Source: Candidatus Nitricoxidivorans perseverans | Lineage (GTDB): Bacteria > Pseudomonadota > Gammaproteobacteria > Burkholderiales > Rhodocyclaceae | Length of the DNA: 64,000 nucleotides | Direction of reading: 5' to 3' | Assembly (NCBI GenBank): GCA_030246985.1 | Contig: CP107246.1 | Span: forward strand, 994,282 to 1,058,281 | Shown here: one piece after another, positions 44,040 to 54,410 of the stretch | How positions within the stretch are numbered: position 1 is the stretch's first letter | How the letters are laid out: the number at the start of each line of letters is the position of its first letter | The notes under the pieces: generated by a model | What the model saw: the letters and a program-made list of their open reading frames with translations, nothing else | What the model was told of the DNA's origin: nothing | The model's database searches: none | Program-made: the position numbers and the translations under genes

Positions 44040-44393
44040 CTACCCCTTGGCCGCTTCTTTCTTGAGGTCCATGATCGCCGTCACGGTTTCCTTGGAAGCG
44101 GCGGCGAAAGCCCCGCCCAGCGCGGCCTTGGCGCCGGCCTTGTCGTTGCCTTCGACCTTCTTGACCACTTCGCCAGCGCAGATGTGGAAGTTGGCATGCT
44201 TCTTCACCAGGTCCTGATAGTGGGGCAGCGGTTTGTATTTGACCCCTTCGCCGTAGATCCATTTGCCGAGGTCGCACAGGTTGTCCTTGCAGACGTTGGC
44301 GCTTTGCAGTTTTTCGGTGCTGGTGCCGTCGATGAACTGGCTCAGGCGGACTTTCCACTTGATGTGGGCGGCAATGGCGTCATCGAAATTCAT
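44040..44393 (-). CDS. Stand-alone CZB (chemoreceptor zinc-binding) domain protein
   Basis: A 117-residue protein that is essentially one CZB domain. The Zn ligands 3-His/1-Cys are visible: H10 (AAHIKWK), C40 (NLCDLGKWIYG), H66 and H70 (KKHANFH). In other bacteria CZB domains sit at the end of chemoreceptors or diguanylate cyclases and sense zinc or HOCl through the Cys-Zn pair. Here the domain is separate and lies directly downstream of a chemoreceptor in the same direction (26-base gap), so it may act on it in trans. Confidence 0.85.
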   Translation of the reverse strand: MNFDDAIAAHIKWKVRLSQFIDGTSTEKLQSANVCKDNLCDLGKWIYGEGVKYKPLPHYQDLVKKHANFHICAGEVVKKVEGNDKAGAKAALGGAFAAASKETVTAIMDLKKEAAKG

Positions 44394-44419
44394 GGTTTTC
44401 CCTCCTCCGTCAAGAAACG

Positions 44420-45703
44420 TCAGACCTTGAAGCGCCCGACCAGGTTGCCGAGGTTGCGGGCAAGCTCGTCGATATATTGAGCCCTTGTCGCGGTTTCCTG
44501 GAAAGCGTTGCTGTTTTCCTCCGAAACGCGCGCGATGCTCTCCACCTTGTGCGAGTTCTCGGCGTTCGACGCCGCCTGCTCCTTCAGCGACGAGGATATC
44601 TCGTTGACCGCCTGGACGACCTGGCCGACGCCGGACTTGATCTGGTTGATCGCCTCGCCCGCCTGCTGCGCAAGCAGGGCGCCCTCGCCCACGCGTTTGA
44701 CGCCGGCTTCCATGCTCTGGATGGCAAGGTGGGTGCCCGTCTGGATCTTTTCGATCATCGCCGTGATTTCCTGCGTCGAGTTGCTGGTGCGCTCGGCCAG
44801 CTTGCGCACTTCATCGGCCACGACGGCGAAGCCGCGGCCTTGTTCCCCGGCCCGGGCCGCCTCGATGGCGGCGTTGAGCGCCAGCAGGTTGGTCTGGTCG
44901 GCGATCTCCCTGATGACGTTGACGATCTGCGAAATCTGATCGGATTGCCGTCCGAGATCCTGGATGATTCGCGAGGACTCGCTGACCGACTGTGTGATCT
45001 GGTTCATTTCGCTGGCGGCCGCATGGATCACGTCGCCGCCGCGCGTCGAGTGCTCGCTGGATTCGTCGGAGATTCTCTGCACGTCCGCCGCCTGGCTGGC
45101 CAGGCTGTCCAGCGTGTAGGTCATGATCTCGACCTGCGTGGCCATCTCGTAGGCGTCCCTGCTCTGCTGCTGGGAATTCGCGGCGACGCGCGTCGAGAGC
45201 GTGGCCAGATCGTCAGCCGTGTTCAGTACCAGCCCGGTGCTGGATTGGACGTCGCCGATGATCGTCCGCATCTTCTCCACGAAGCGGTTGTAGCCCTCGG
45301 CGAGGTCCCGCAGCTCGTCGTGGGTCAGCAGCGGCAGGCTGCGCGTGAAGTCGCCCTCGCCGCGCGAAATGTCGTTGAATATCCCAGTGATGACCTTCAG
45401 GGGGCGAACGATCAGCCAGCGCAGGTAAAGTATCTGGGCGATGTTCCACATCAAGGCGATGGACGTGATGGCGATCATCAGATAAAGACCGCCGTCGAGG
45501 TCGGCCGCGATTTTCCCGGCGACGGCGCGGTCGACCGCCCCGGCTTCGAGGGAGGCGGCCACCCCTTGCTTCTGGTAGATGTAGATAGCGAGGTAGAAGA
45601 CGTCGAAAAGGAACAGCATGAGAAAGCTGCTGAGCTTTCGGGTCAGGGTGTACCAGAAGGCTTTCTCGAAGCTCTCGTGCAGTTTCCAGAGTGTGCTGTT
45701 CAT
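44420..45703 (-). CDS. Methyl-accepting chemotaxis protein
   Basis: A 427-residue chemoreceptor. TM1 is about 26-44 and TM2 about 73-95, leaving only some 28 periplasmic residues, too few for a ligand pocket. It therefore may sense through the membrane, energy state or a partner. HAMP (about 96-150) and a complete MCP domain ([20 protein letters not shown] tip) follow. The ATG at 45703 was preferred over an upstream frame since it opens a natural N-terminus. The CZB gene lies downstream in the likely operon. Confidence 0.9.
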   Translation of the reverse strand: MNSTLWKLHESFEKAFWYTLTRKLSSFLMLFLFDVFYLAIYIYQKQGVAASLEAGAVDRAVAGKIAADLDGGLYLMIAITSIALMWNIAQILYLRWLIVRPLKVITGIFNDISRGEGDFTRSLPLLTHDELRDLAEGYNRFVEKMRTIIGDVQSSTGLVLNTADDLATLSTRVAANSQQQSRDAYEMATQVEIMTYTLDSLASQAADVQRISDESSEHSTRGGDVIHAAASEMNQITQSVSESSRIIQDLGRQSDQISQIVNVIREIADQTNLLALNAAIEAARAGEQGRGFAVVADEVRKLAERTSNSTQEITAMIEKIQTGTHLAIQSMEAGVKRVGEGALLAQQAGEAINQIKSGVGQVVQAVNEISSSLKEQAASNAENSHKVESIARVSEENSNAFQETATRAQYIDELARNLGNLVGRFKV

Positions 45704-45776
45704 GGCTCCTCTTCCCTTCGTGGCTCCAGGGTGCAAGATTACAGCAATTGCCGGCCATCCTCCCGGCGATTTGACG

Positions 45777-47156
45777 TCATGCGCGCCGCCAGGTGGTGCC
45801 CCCCGGCCCATCCTCAAGCACGATGCCGGCCGCCCTCAGTTCGTCGCGGATGCGGTCGGCCTCGGTGAAGTTTCTCGATTTTTTGGCGGCGACACGGGCG
45901 ACGATGCGGGCATCGATCTCCTCGTTCGGGAGCCCTCGCACCGGCGCCGACTGCAGGAAGGCCACCGGATCGCGCTGCAACAGGCCGAGTACGCCGCCAA
46001 GTTTCCCGAGCTGCGCCGCCAGCTTCGGATCGCGGGTGCGATTCAGGTCGTTGGCGATGTCGAACAGCACGGCGACCGCCTCGGGCGTGCCGAAATCGTC
46101 GTTCATCGCTTCGCGGAATTTCGCCGCGTGCGGCTCGTTCCAGTCGATTCCGGACTGCGTCGCCGGCGTCGCGCCCTTCAGCGCGGTATAGAGCCGCGTC
46201 AACGCGCTGCGCGCATCGTCGAGGTGCGCGTCGGAATAATTGAGCGGACTGCGGTAGTGGGCGCGCAGGATGAAGAATCGCACCACTTCGGGATCGTATT
46301 TCTTCAGGATGTCGCGGATGGTGAAGAAGTTGCCCAGGGACTTGGACATCTTCTCGTCGTCGACGCGCACGAAGCCGTTGTGCATCCAGTAGTTCACAAA
46401 GGCGCAACCGTGGGCGCCCTCAGACTGCGCGATCTCGTTCTCGTGGTGGGGGAACTGGAGGTCCTGGCCGCCGCCGTGGATGTCGAAATGGGCGCCGAGC
46501 AGGTCGGAGCTCATGGCCGAGCATTCGATGTGCCAGCCCGGCCGGCCGGGGCCCCACGCGGAATCCCAGCGCGCCTCGTCCGGTTCGCCCTCCTTCGCGT
46601 GCTTCCAGAGGACGAAGTCGAGCGGATCCTGCTTGCCCTCCATGACGTCGACGCGCTCGCCGGCGCGCAGGTCTTCGATCGACTTGCCGGACAGCCTGCC
46701 GTAGCCGGCGAACTTGCGCACGGAGTAGCAGACGTCGCGGTTGGCGGCCACGTAAGCGTAGCCGTTCTCCTTCAGGGTGCCGATCATGTCCAGCATCCGC
46801 GCCACGTAGTCGGTGGCGCGCGGCTCGAAGTCGGGCTTCTCGACGCCCAGCGCCGCGGCGTCCTCGCGCATGGCCGCGATGAAGCGGTCGGTCAGGTCGC
46901 GGATGGATTCGCCGTTCTCGCCGGCCCGCCGGATGATCTTGTCGTCGATGTCCGTGATGTTGCGGACGTAGGTGACCTCGTAGCCGGAAGCCCGCAGCCA
47001 GCGCGCCACCATGTCGAACACCACCATGACCCGGCCGTGACCGAGATGGCAGTAATCGTAGACGGTCATGCCGCAGACGTACATGCGCACCCGGCCGGGC
47101 TCGATGGGCGAAAAGTCCTGCTTTTCGCGGGCAAGGGAGTTGTATATCCGGAGCAT
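45777..47156 (-). CDS. cysS: Cysteinyl-tRNA synthetase
   Basis: A 459-residue class I synthetase, the standard length. The zinc site begins at [15 protein letters not shown], whose HLGH is the HIGH signature; the KMSKS loop is [22 protein letters not shown] holds further zinc ligands. The ATG at 47154-47156 gives the usual opening [15 protein letters not shown]. It is divergent from the TPR gene to the right. Confidence 0.97.
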   Translation of the reverse strand: MLRIYNSLAREKQDFSPIEPGRVRMYVCGMTVYDYCHLGHGRVMVVFDMVARWLRASGYEVTYVRNITDIDDKIIRRAGENGESIRDLTDRFIAAMREDAAALGVEKPDFEPRATDYVARMLDMIGTLKENGYAYVAANRDVCYSVRKFAGYGRLSGKSIEDLRAGERVDVMEGKQDPLDFVLWKHAKEGEPDEARWDSAWGPGRPGWHIECSAMSSDLLGAHFDIHGGGQDLQFPHHENEIAQSEGAHGCAFVNYWMHNGFVRVDDEKMSKSLGNFFTIRDILKKYDPEVVRFFILRAHYRSPLNYSDAHLDDARSALTRLYTALKGATPATQSGIDWNEPHAAKFREAMNDDFGTPEAVAVLFDIANDLNRTRDPKLAAQLGKLGGVLGLLQRDPVAFLQSAPVRGLPNEEIDARIVARVAAKKSRNFTEADRIRDELRAAGIVLEDGPGGTTWRRA

Positions 47157-47284
47157 GGTGCAGGAATGAGGGGGGAACGCGGCGGTCTTCCGGGTTTCCA
47201 TTTCGGCCGGCATTGTTGTGGATGCCGCCGGCTTCTTGCTAGAATTGCCAGTCAAATTCGATACATTTCCGGGCCGAGTATAAC

Positions 47285-48310
47285 ATGACGCTACGTCGCT
47301 CCTCTCCCACGCGCGTGCTGGCTTTCGCGGTTTCCTTCGCCTTGGCGGCAGCCTTGCCAGCGCACGCCGACAGCCTGCAAGACATCGGCAAACTCGTCAA
47401 ACAGGGGCAGCATGCCCAGGCGCTCGACCAGGTGGATAGGTATCTGGCCGGCAAGCCGAAGGATGCCCAGGGTCGTTTCATGAAGGGCCTGATCTTCACC
47501 GAAATGAACCGGCCCAACGACGCCATCGCGGTCTTCCAGAAGCTGACCGAGGACTACCCGGAACTGCCCGAGCCCTACAACAACCTCGCCGTCATCTACG
47601 CCCAGCAGAAGCAGTACGAGAAGGCCAAGCAGGCGCTGGAAATGGCGATCCGCACCCACCCCTCCTACGCCACCGCCCACGAGAACCTGGGCGACATTTA
47701 TGCCCGGCTGGCGAGCCAGGCCTATGACAAGGCGCTCCAGATCGATTCGTCCAATGCCAGCGCCCAGACCAAGCTGGCCGTGATCCGGGACCTGATGAGC
47801 GTCGCGTCGCGGTCGACGGCGACCCGCTCCGAAAAGCCCCAGGTCGCCGCGGCCGAGCAGAAGCCGGCCAAGCTGGCCGAAGCCGCCAAGCCGGTGGAAG
47901 CCAAGGCGATCGCGGAGGAATCCGCCAAATCCGCCGAACCCTCCCTGTCCAAGCCGGCCCCCGCCGCCCCGCTCGCCGAGGCGACGAAAGCCGTCGAAAG
48001 CTGGGCGGCCGCCTGGTCGAAGAAGGATGTCAAGGGCTATCTTGACCACTATGCCAAAGACTTCCAGACGCCCGGCGGCGAATCCCGCGCGGACTGGGAA
48101 AGCGAGCGCAGCCGGCGCATCGGCAAGCCGGGCGATATCCAGGTCAGCGTCGAAAACCTGCGCGTGACCGCCGACGGCCCGGACAAGGCCATGGCGAAGT
48201 TCCGCCAACATTACCGGTCCGCCGCGTTCAAGACCTCCACCAACAAGGTGCTGGTACTGATCCGGCGCGACGACAAGTGGCTGATCCAGCAGGAGCGGAT
48301 CGGCAAGTGA
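47285..48310 (+). CDS. Exported TPR protein with C-terminal NTF2-like domain
   Basis: A 341-residue periplasmic protein. Signal peptide 1-28 (cut after AHA). Three to four TPR units follow (about 33-155, [36 protein letters not shown]). A Lys/Ala/Pro-rich linker (165-235) leads to a SnoaL/NTF2-like domain (about 240-341, [21 protein letters not shown]). The same C-terminal domain occurs at the end of the next gene's product, with which it overlaps by 4 bases. It may bring partners to the L,D-transpeptidase at the cell wall. Confidence 0.85.
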   Translation: MTLRRSSPTRVLAFAVSFALAAALPAHADSLQDIGKLVKQGQHAQALDQVDRYLAGKPKDAQGRFMKGLIFTEMNRPNDAIAVFQKLTEDYPELPEPYNNLAVIYAQQKQYEKAKQALEMAIRTHPSYATAHENLGDIYARLASQAYDKALQIDSSNASAQTKLAVIRDLMSVASRSTATRSEKPQVAAAEQKPAKLAEAAKPVEAKAIAEESAKSAEPSLSKPAPAAPLAEATKAVESWAAAWSKKDVKGYLDHYAKDFQTPGGESRADWESERSRRIGKPGDIQVSVENLRVTADGPDKAMAKFRQHYRSAAFKTSTNKVLVLIRRDDKWLIQQERIGK

Positions 48311-49509
48311 CGACGACCCGGCGATCGCCCGGAGTGATTGCGGCGGCGTTGTCCGCCCTTGTCCTTCTCTTCGCTTCCGCCATCTCCGCCCAGCCGCGCT
48401 ACTCCGATTCCGGGCCGGAGCCCCTGCTCGCCCGCGTCTTCGAGCAGATCGAGCAGAACAAGTGGGAACCGGCGCTTCAGCAACTGGAGGCGCTGATCAA
48501 GGCCTACCCGAATTTCCGGCTGGCCCACCTGATCAAGGGCGACCTGCTGCTCGCTCGCGCCAAGCCCCTGAAGGCCTTTGGTGAGGGCAGCACCGACGCC
48601 CAGCGGGACAAGGTGGCGGACCTGCGCGAGGAAGCCGTCGCCCGGATCAAGGCCTACAAGAACAAGCCGGCCGCCGATTACATCCCCCGCTATCTCTTGC
48701 AGATGCGCACGGACCAGGAGCACGCCGTCGTCGTGGACACGCAGAAGTCCAGGCTCTACCTCTACCAGAACGATAACGGCACGCCGCGCTTCGTCGCCGA
48801 CTACTACATCGCCCACGGCAAGCTGGGCGCCGACAAACTGAGGGAAGGCGACAAGAAAACCCCCATCGGCGTCTATCACGTCACCGCCAGCCTGCCGCGA
48901 CAGAAACTCGCCGACTTCTACGGCAGCGGCGCCTTCCCGATCAGCTATCCCAACGAGTGGGACAAGCGCATGGGGCGCAACGGCCACGGCATCTGGCTCC
49001 ATGGCACGCCCTCCGACACCTTTTCGCGGCCGCCCAAGGCTTCCGACGGTTGCGTCGTGCTGGCCAATCGGGATCTCGACGACCTGTCCAAAAGCCTGCA
49101 AATCGGACTGACGCCGGTGATCATCAGCAACAGCATCGAATGGCTGTCGCTGGACGACTGGCAGAGCGAACGCGGCGCCCTGCTCGCGATGATCGACGAA
49201 TGGCGCGGCGACTGGGAGAGCATGGACATCGACCGCTACGCGCGGCACTACTCGAAGAAGTTCCAGTCCGGCAGGCAGGATCAGGCCGGATGGATCGAAC
49301 ACAAGCGGAAGGTCAACGCCGGCAAGCGCTGGATCAAGGTCGAGGCCCGGAACATCAGCATGTTCCGCGACCCGGGCCGCGATGAATACGTCGTCGTCAC
49401 CTTCGAGCAGGACTACCAGAGCAGCAACCTTTCGAACGTCATGAAGAAGCGCCAGTACTGGATCAAGGAGGACGGCCGCTGGAAGATCGTCTCCGAGGAC
49501 GCCGCCTGA
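48307..49509 (+). CDS. L,D-transpeptidase (YkuD) with C-terminal NTF2-like domain
   Basis: A 400-residue exported enzyme. Signal peptide about 1-28. A TPR-like stretch (40-120) precedes the YkuD domain with [12 protein letters not shown] and catalytic Cys in [13 protein letters not shown]-transpeptidases form 3-3 cross-links in peptidoglycan or attach lipoproteins. The C-terminal 110 residues ([20 protein letters not shown] onward) are an NTF2-like domain paralogous to that of the gene before. The GTG start overlaps the previous stop as GTGA, so the two proteins are coupled. Confidence 0.9.
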   Translation: MTTTRRSPGVIAAALSALVLLFASAISAQPRYSDSGPEPLLARVFEQIEQNKWEPALQQLEALIKAYPNFRLAHLIKGDLLLARAKPLKAFGEGSTDAQRDKVADLREEAVARIKAYKNKPAADYIPRYLLQMRTDQEHAVVVDTQKSRLYLYQNDNGTPRFVADYYIAHGKLGADKLREGDKKTPIGVYHVTASLPRQKLADFYGSGAFPISYPNEWDKRMGRNGHGIWLHGTPSDTFSRPPKASDGCVVLANRDLDDLSKSLQIGLTPVIISNSIEWLSLDDWQSERGALLAMIDEWRGDWESMDIDRYARHYSKKFQSGRQDQAGWIEHKRKVNAGKRWIKVEARNISMFRDPGRDEYVVVTFEQDYQSSNLSNVMKKRQYWIKEDGRWKIVSEDAA

Positions 49510-49546
49510 TCCGCCGTCTTTTCCAACCCCGCATCCGGATCTCCCC

Positions 49547-50104
49547 ATGAAGAAACTCTGCCTCCTGGCCGCAGGCCTCCTGCTTTCACTGTCCGCCTCC
49601 GCCAATCCGGCGCTGGAGATGAAAACCAGCCAGGGCGCGATCGTCATCGAGCTTTACGCCGACAAGGCGCCGAAGACCGTCGAGAACTTCCTGCAATACG
49701 CGAAGGACGGCTTCTACGATGGCACCATCTTCCACCGCGTCATCGACGGCTTCATGATCCAGGGCGGCGGCATGGGGCCGGACATGAATGAGAAGCCCAC
49801 CCGGCCGCCGATCCGGAACGAGGCGAAGAACGGACTGAAGAACGAGCCCGGCACGCTGGCCATGGCGCGCACCCGCGACCCGCATTCCGCCAGCGCGCAG
49901 TTCTTCATCAACCTCGTCAACAACGCGACGCTCGACTATCCTTCGCGCGACGGATGGGGTTACGCCGTCTTCGGCAAGGTCACGAAGGGCATGGACGTCG
50001 TGCAGAAGATCAGCCGCGTGCCCACGGGCAACGCCGGCTTCCACCGGAACGTGCCGGCCACGCCGGTGGTCATCGAATCCGTCAAACTCATCGAAACGAA
50101 ATAG
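49547..50104 (+). CDS. ppiA: Peptidyl-prolyl cis-trans isomerase, periplasmic cyclophilin
   Basis: A 185-residue cyclophilin with a signal peptide (1-19, cut after ASA). The catalytic [14 protein letters not shown] and SAQFFINL segments are intact. It catalyses prolyl isomerisation of exported proteins. It is followed 10 bases later by a cytoplasmic paralogue. The pair suggests an ancient tandem duplication. Confidence 0.94.
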   Translation: MKKLCLLAAGLLLSLSASANPALEMKTSQGAIVIELYADKAPKTVENFLQYAKDGFYDGTIFHRVIDGFMIQGGGMGPDMNEKPTRPPIRNEAKNGLKNEPGTLAMARTRDPHSASAQFFINLVNNATLDYPSRDGWGYAVFGKVTKGMDVVQKISRVPTGNAGFHRNVPATPVVIESVKLIETK

Positions 50105-50114
50105 GAAAACCGAC

Positions 50115-50600
50115 ATGATCAAGCTGCACACCAACCTTGGCGCCATCACCCTCGAACTGGACGCGGAGAAGGCGCCCGTGACGGCGCGTAATTTCACCGA
50201 CTACGCAAAGTCCGGCCACTATGACAACACCGTCTTCCACCGCGTCATCCGGGGCTTCATGATCCAGGGCGGCGGCTTCGCGCCGGGCATGGGCGAAAAG
50301 GAGACCGGGGGGCCCATCGAGAACGAGGCCAAGAACGGGCTGAAGAACGCGCGCGGCACCATCGCCATGGCGCGCACTTCCGATCCGCATTCCGCCACCG
50401 CCCAGTTCTTCATCAACGTCTCCGACAACGGTTTCCTCGACTGGCCCGGCCAGGATGGATGGGGCTACTGCGTCTTCGGTCGCGTCACCGACGGCATGGA
50501 CGTGGTGGACAAGATCGAGGCCGTGAGAACCGGCCGCAGCGGCTTCCACCAGGATGTGCCGGTCGAGGACGTGGTGATCGAACGCGCCGAAGTTTGCTGA
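50115..50600 (+). CDS. ppiB: Peptidyl-prolyl cis-trans isomerase, cytoplasmic cyclophilin
   Basis: A 161-residue cyclophilin without signal peptide. [14 protein letters not shown] and [11 protein letters not shown] carry the active-site Arg, Phe and Gln residues. It is the cytoplasmic counterpart of the preceding gene. lpxH starts 6 bases later, an arrangement common in proteobacteria (cysS, ppiB, lpxH cluster). Confidence 0.95.
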   Translation: MIKLHTNLGAITLELDAEKAPVTARNFTDYAKSGHYDNTVFHRVIRGFMIQGGGFAPGMGEKETGGPIENEAKNGLKNARGTIAMARTSDPHSATAQFFINVSDNGFLDWPGQDGWGYCVFGRVTDGMDVVDKIEAVRTGRSGFHQDVPVEDVVIERAEVC

Positions 50601-50606
50601 CCGCAT

Positions 50607-51356
50607 TTGCCGGCGCTTTTCGTTTCCGACCTTCACCTGCATCCGGCGCGGCCGGAAACGGCCCGCCTGTTCGGTGAATTTCTCGCCGGCCCTGCGGCGG
50701 GCGCGCAAGCTCTTTACATCCTCGGCGACCTCTTCGACGCTTGGGCCGGCGACGACGACCTCGTCGTCCCTTTCAACGCCGGCATCTGCGGGGCGATGCG
50801 AAAAGCCTCCGGTTCCGGCACGGCGATTTTCCTCCTTCCGGGCAACCGCGACTTCCTCGTCGGCGCCGATTTCTGCGCGGCGACCGGCGCGCGACTGCTG
50901 CCGGACGAAATCGTCGTCGACCTCGACGGAACAAGAGCCCTGCTGCTGCACGGCGACACGCTGTGCACCGACGACGCCGATTACCAGCGCTTTCGCGCGA
51001 CGGTGCGCGGCGCGCCCTGGCAGCGCGACTTCCTCGCCCTGCCTTGGCCTGAGCGCCGTGCCCGCATCGAGCGGTTGCGCGCCCACAGCGAACAGGAGAA
51101 GCAGGCCAAGCCCCGCGAAATCATGGACGTCGCCGCGGCGGCCGTCGTCGCGGCCTTCCGCCGCCATGGGGTCGGCCGCATGATCCACGGCCACACCCAC
51201 CGCCCGGCACGCCATGTTCTCGACGTCGACGGCCGGAGTTGCGAACGCTGGGTATTGCCGGAATGGTCGGAGAGCGGCGGGTATCTCGCATGCGGAGCCG
51301 GCGAGTGGCGGGCGCTGCCGTTCCCGCCGGCCTCGTCGGCCCGCGACGACACCTGA
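50607..51356 (+). CDS. lpxH: UDP-2,3-diacylglucosamine diphosphatase
   Basis: A 249-residue calcineurin-like phosphoesterase that makes lipid X in lipid A synthesis. Metal-site motifs VSDLHLHPARPE, GDLFDAWAGDDD, PGNRDFLVG and GHTHRPARH are intact. The start is a TTG at 50607, since no ATG or GTG gives a complete N-terminal metal motif. It acts at the inner membrane surface. It is the last rightward gene of the cysS-side cluster and faces the HD-GYP gene tail to tail. Confidence 0.94.
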   Translation: MPALFVSDLHLHPARPETARLFGEFLAGPAAGAQALYILGDLFDAWAGDDDLVVPFNAGICGAMRKASGSGTAIFLLPGNRDFLVGADFCAATGARLLPDEIVVDLDGTRALLLHGDTLCTDDADYQRFRATVRGAPWQRDFLALPWPERRARIERLRAHSEQEKQAKPREIMDVAAAAVVAAFRRHGVGRMIHGHTHRPARHVLDVDGRSCERWVLPEWSESGGYLACGAGEWRALPFPPASSARDDT

Positions 51357-51374
51357 CGACGCCCCCGCCGCCGC

Positions 51375-52805
51375 TCAGCCGAACCGGAATTCTTCCTGGC
51401 GAAACAGGCGGAGGCAGGCGTCGACCACGTCGGCGTCGTAGTAACGGCCGCGATTCGCCTCGATCTCCCCGAGCGCCGCTTCGACGCCCAGGCCGGGGCG
51501 GTAGGGCCGATAGAGGGCGATCGCCTCGACCACGTCGGCGACCGTGATGATGCGAGCGCCCAGGATGATCTGGTCGCCCCGCAATCCTCGCGGATAGCCC
51601 GAGCCATCGAGGTGTTCGTGGTGCTGGTAGACCATCTCCGCCACAGGCCAGGGGAAGTCCACGTTCTTGAGGATGTCGTAGCCCACCTGCGAATGCTGGC
51701 GGATCAGGGAAAATTCGATGTCCGGCAAACGTCCGGGATAGCTGAGAATCTCCGCCGGCACGTGGATTTTGCCGATGTCGTGGATCGAGGCCGTCAGGCG
51801 GATGCCATGGATGGCGTCGTCCGGCAGCCCCAGCGCGGCCGCCAGCCGCGCCGCCAGCTCGGCCACGTGGCGCTGGTGGCCGGCGGTGTAGGGGTCGCGC
51901 TTCTCGATGGTGGCCGCAACCGCCTGGATGGCGTCCTCCATGCTCTTGTTGAGGCGCAGCAGGGTGCGCCGGCTCTCCTCCTGCAGGCGCACCTGCTCGC
52001 TGATGTCCTGGAGCGCGCCATCCCATACCCGCCCCCCCTCCTCCCCTGTCGCCGCCATGGCATTGGCCAGAAGGTGGCGCAGCGTGCCGTCTGCAGATGT
52101 CCAGCGCAGGGCCTGGTGCAGCCGCGCGCCCCGCTCCCCGGCCGCCAGCGCGGCCGCCAGGGCTTGGCGATCCTCGGCGGCGAGGCCTCCGAACAGATGG
52201 TTGGCATCCGCCACCAGGGCGTCGGGCGGCAGGCCCAGCACCGCCCTGGTGCCGCCGCTGGCGTAGGCGAAGCGCCAGCCGCCGTCCGGTCCCGGCAGCA
52301 GCTGGAACAGCAATTCCGGGACATTGTCGGCCATGCTGACGAAGCGGTGCTGGGAGGCGATGCGGTCCAACGTGGATTCGATCAGCCCTGCCAGGGCCAG
52401 GTAAAGATCGAGCTGTTCCCGCTCCAGCGGAGCCGCGCCCCGGTGGGCCGCCAGCATCACATAGCCGGTGCGGCGCCGTTCGCGCCCCAGGGGCAGCAGC
52501 ACGGCGCCGTGAGGCTCGGGCAACGAAAGTACCTCGCTGGCGAGGAAGCCGCTCTCGAACACGGCGGCGGCGATGTCTGCCGCAACGGCGGCCAGTTGTT
52601 CGCAGGCCGGCTGGCTATGGATGAAGCGCACCCGGCCGTCGGCCTCCCGCACGGCGAAGGCGGCCAGGTCGGCGCCGAAGAATTTGCAGACCAGCCGGCC
52701 CAGTTGCGGCCACAGGTCGTCGTAGGAAACGATGCCGGCCAGGTACTGCGCCGAGCGGACGACCGCATCGACAGGGCTGGCGGGGAGCATGCGGGATTCG
52801 TTCAT
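51375..52805 (-). CDS. GAF-PAS-HD-GYP protein, probable c-di-GMP phosphodiesterase
   Basis: A 476-residue cytoplasmic regulator. Domains in order: GAF-like (about 25-145), PAS (about 160-275) and HD-GYP (about 285-470). The HD metal site is in ASIHDIGKIHVPAEI, and the full HHEHLDGSGYPRGLRGDQI region is intact, so it should hydrolyse c-di-GMP. It has no membrane helix. It begins 3 bases after the corrinoid activator gene and closes a four-gene operon, an unusual place for such an enzyme. Confidence 0.9.
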   Translation of the reverse strand: MNESRMLPASPVDAVVRSAQYLAGIVSYDDLWPQLGRLVCKFFGADLAAFAVREADGRVRFIHSQPACEQLAAVAADIAAAVFESGFLASEVLSLPEPHGAVLLPLGRERRRTGYVMLAAHRGAAPLEREQLDLYLALAGLIESTLDRIASQHRFVSMADNVPELLFQLLPGPDGGWRFAYASGGTRAVLGLPPDALVADANHLFGGLAAEDRQALAAALAAGERGARLHQALRWTSADGTLRHLLANAMAATGEEGGRVWDGALQDISEQVRLQEESRRTLLRLNKSMEDAIQAVAATIEKRDPYTAGHQRHVAELAARLAAALGLPDDAIHGIRLTASIHDIGKIHVPAEILSYPGRLPDIEFSLIRQHSQVGYDILKNVDFPWPVAEMVYQHHEHLDGSGYPRGLRGDQIILGARIITVADVVEAIALYRPYRPGLGVEAALGEIEANRGRYYDADVVDACLRLFRQEEFRFG

Positions 52806-52808
52806 GGC

Positions 52809-54410
52809 TCAGGACACCATGGGTTGGAGATAGAGATTTTCGAGGAAGGCCTCGTCGAAGCCCGGCTCCCGCGCAAGGTTGACCAATCGCGCTCCGGCGC
52901 GGCAGCGTGCCGCCTCTTCCCGAGCCCGCCGAGACAACAGCAGGCCCACCGCGCCGGCCAGTGCCGTATTGCCGGCCAGTTCGACCCGGTCGGCCGCCAC
53001 GTCCGGAAGCAAACCTATGGCCTGCGCGTTGGCCACGTCGAGATAGCGCCCGAACAACCCGGCCGCCACCACTCGTCGCAGATCCGCCGAGGCGACGCCC
53101 GCCCGGGAACACAGCACGGCGATGCCCGCCCCGATTGCTCCCTTGGCCCGTTGCAACGCGTCCACGTCGCGCCAGTCGAGGGACAGGGTCTGGTCGCCGG
53201 CGCTCAGCGGGTAGCTTGCCTCGCCGCCGGAGAACTTGCCCGTGGCCGTGAGCGTGCCGGCCCGGCGCAGTCCCGCCACCAGGTCCACCAGACCGGAACC
53301 GCAAAGGCCGCGCGCCCTGTCGCCGGCGAGGATGGCGCAGGCGGGGCGGCCGGCGCCGTCGAAGGTCACGCGGTAGACCGCTCCGGGTTCGGCCGGCATC
53401 CCGGCCCGGCCCGGCCCGGTTTCGAAGGCCGGGCCGCCAGCGGCGGCGGTTACCCAGAGTTGCTCGCCCGTCCACAAGGCAATCTCGGAGTTGGTGCCGA
53501 AGTCGATGAAGGCGGCCGGAGCCCGTCCTTCGGTCAGGCGGGTGGCCACCAGCCCGGCCAGGAGGTCGGAGCCGACGAAGCCGCCCAGCGGCGGCTCCGC
53601 CTCGATGTCGGCTTCCGCCGCGATGCCCCAGTCCGACGCCCAGGCGGCGTCCGCCGGAGCGCAATCCAGCGGACGGGTCCACTGGGACGGCTGCAACAAC
53701 AACTGGTGATTGCGACCCGCCAGCAAAGCCAGCATGGCCGTGTTGCCGACGATGGCGACGCGGCCGATGCGGTGCAAATCAAGCCCCTCGCGCGCTCCCA
53801 CGTCGGCCAGCGCCGCGCCGATGGCTTCGCGCACCGCGGCAGCCAGGCGGGCCGCCACCGCCGGGTCCTCCGCCGCCACGAGCCGGGTCACGACGTCGGC
53901 GCCGTAGCGGCCCTGGGGATTGCGACCGAAGCGCAGCGCCAGCGGCCGGCCCGACGACAAATCGGAAACGGCGATCGTCAGATGGCTGGTTCCCACATCC
54001 ACGGCAACGCCCAGGGGATGCGCGATGCCCGACGGCAATGCCCGGTCGGAAGCCGGCGACAGGGCGGCGGCGGAAATCAGTCCGGCCGGCGGCACATGCC
54101 AATCCGACGGCGCCGCCAGGCTCAGCAGTTCCACCGTCGCGTCGCCGCCCGGGCGGCATTGGCAAGCCAGGCGCAGGCCCTCGGCCAGAGGCGCGTCGCC
54201 GAGTTGGAGCCACTCCGCCGGCGTGATCGGACCGCCGTCGCCGGCCAGCCAGCGGACGCGGCACAGGCCGCAGGCGCCGAGACCGGGACAAGCGGAGCGG
54301 ACGCGGTAATCCGTGGCGTCGAGAATATCCCGGAGGGAGGGCCCCGGGTCGAACGTCAGGCGGTGGCACTTGCCATCGAACAGCGCGGTGATCACCGGCA
54401 CGGCCGTCAT
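52809..54410 (-). CDS. Corrinoid activation ATPase with N-terminal [2Fe-2S] domain (RACo/RamA-like, DUF4445)
   Basis: A 533-residue protein. The N-terminal ferredoxin domain has C41, C47, C50 and C83 or C85 (SACPGLGACGLC, then CQC) for a [2Fe-2S] cluster. The ASKHA ATPase part (about 130-533, GVAVDVGTSHLTIAV, AFIDFGTNSEIAL, GLCGSGLVDLVAG) is DUF4445. Such proteins reduce inactive Co(II) corrinoid to Co(I) at the cost of ATP. The ATG overlaps the methyltransferase stop (ATGA). Its likely client is the corrinoid protein two genes upstream. Confidence 0.9.
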   Translation of the reverse strand: MTAVPVITALFDGKCHRLTFDPGPSLRDILDATDYRVRSACPGLGACGLCRVRWLAGDGGPITPAEWLQLGDAPLAEGLRLACQCRPGGDATVELLSLAAPSDWHVPPAGLISAAALSPASDRALPSGIAHPLGVAVDVGTSHLTIAVSDLSSGRPLALRFGRNPQGRYGADVVTRLVAAEDPAVAARLAAAVREAIGAALADVGAREGLDLHRIGRVAIVGNTAMLALLAGRNHQLLLQPSQWTRPLDCAPADAAWASDWGIAAEADIEAEPPLGGFVGSDLLAGLVATRLTEGRAPAAFIDFGTNSEIALWTGEQLWVTAAAGGPAFETGPGRAGMPAEPGAVYRVTFDGAGRPACAILAGDRARGLCGSGLVDLVAGLRRAGTLTATGKFSGGEASYPLSAGDQTLSLDWRDVDALQRAKGAIGAGIAVLCSRAGVASADLRRVVAAGLFGRYLDVANAQAIGLLPDVAADRVELAGNTALAGAVGLLLSRRAREEAARCRAGARLVNLAREPGFDEAFLENLYLQPMVS

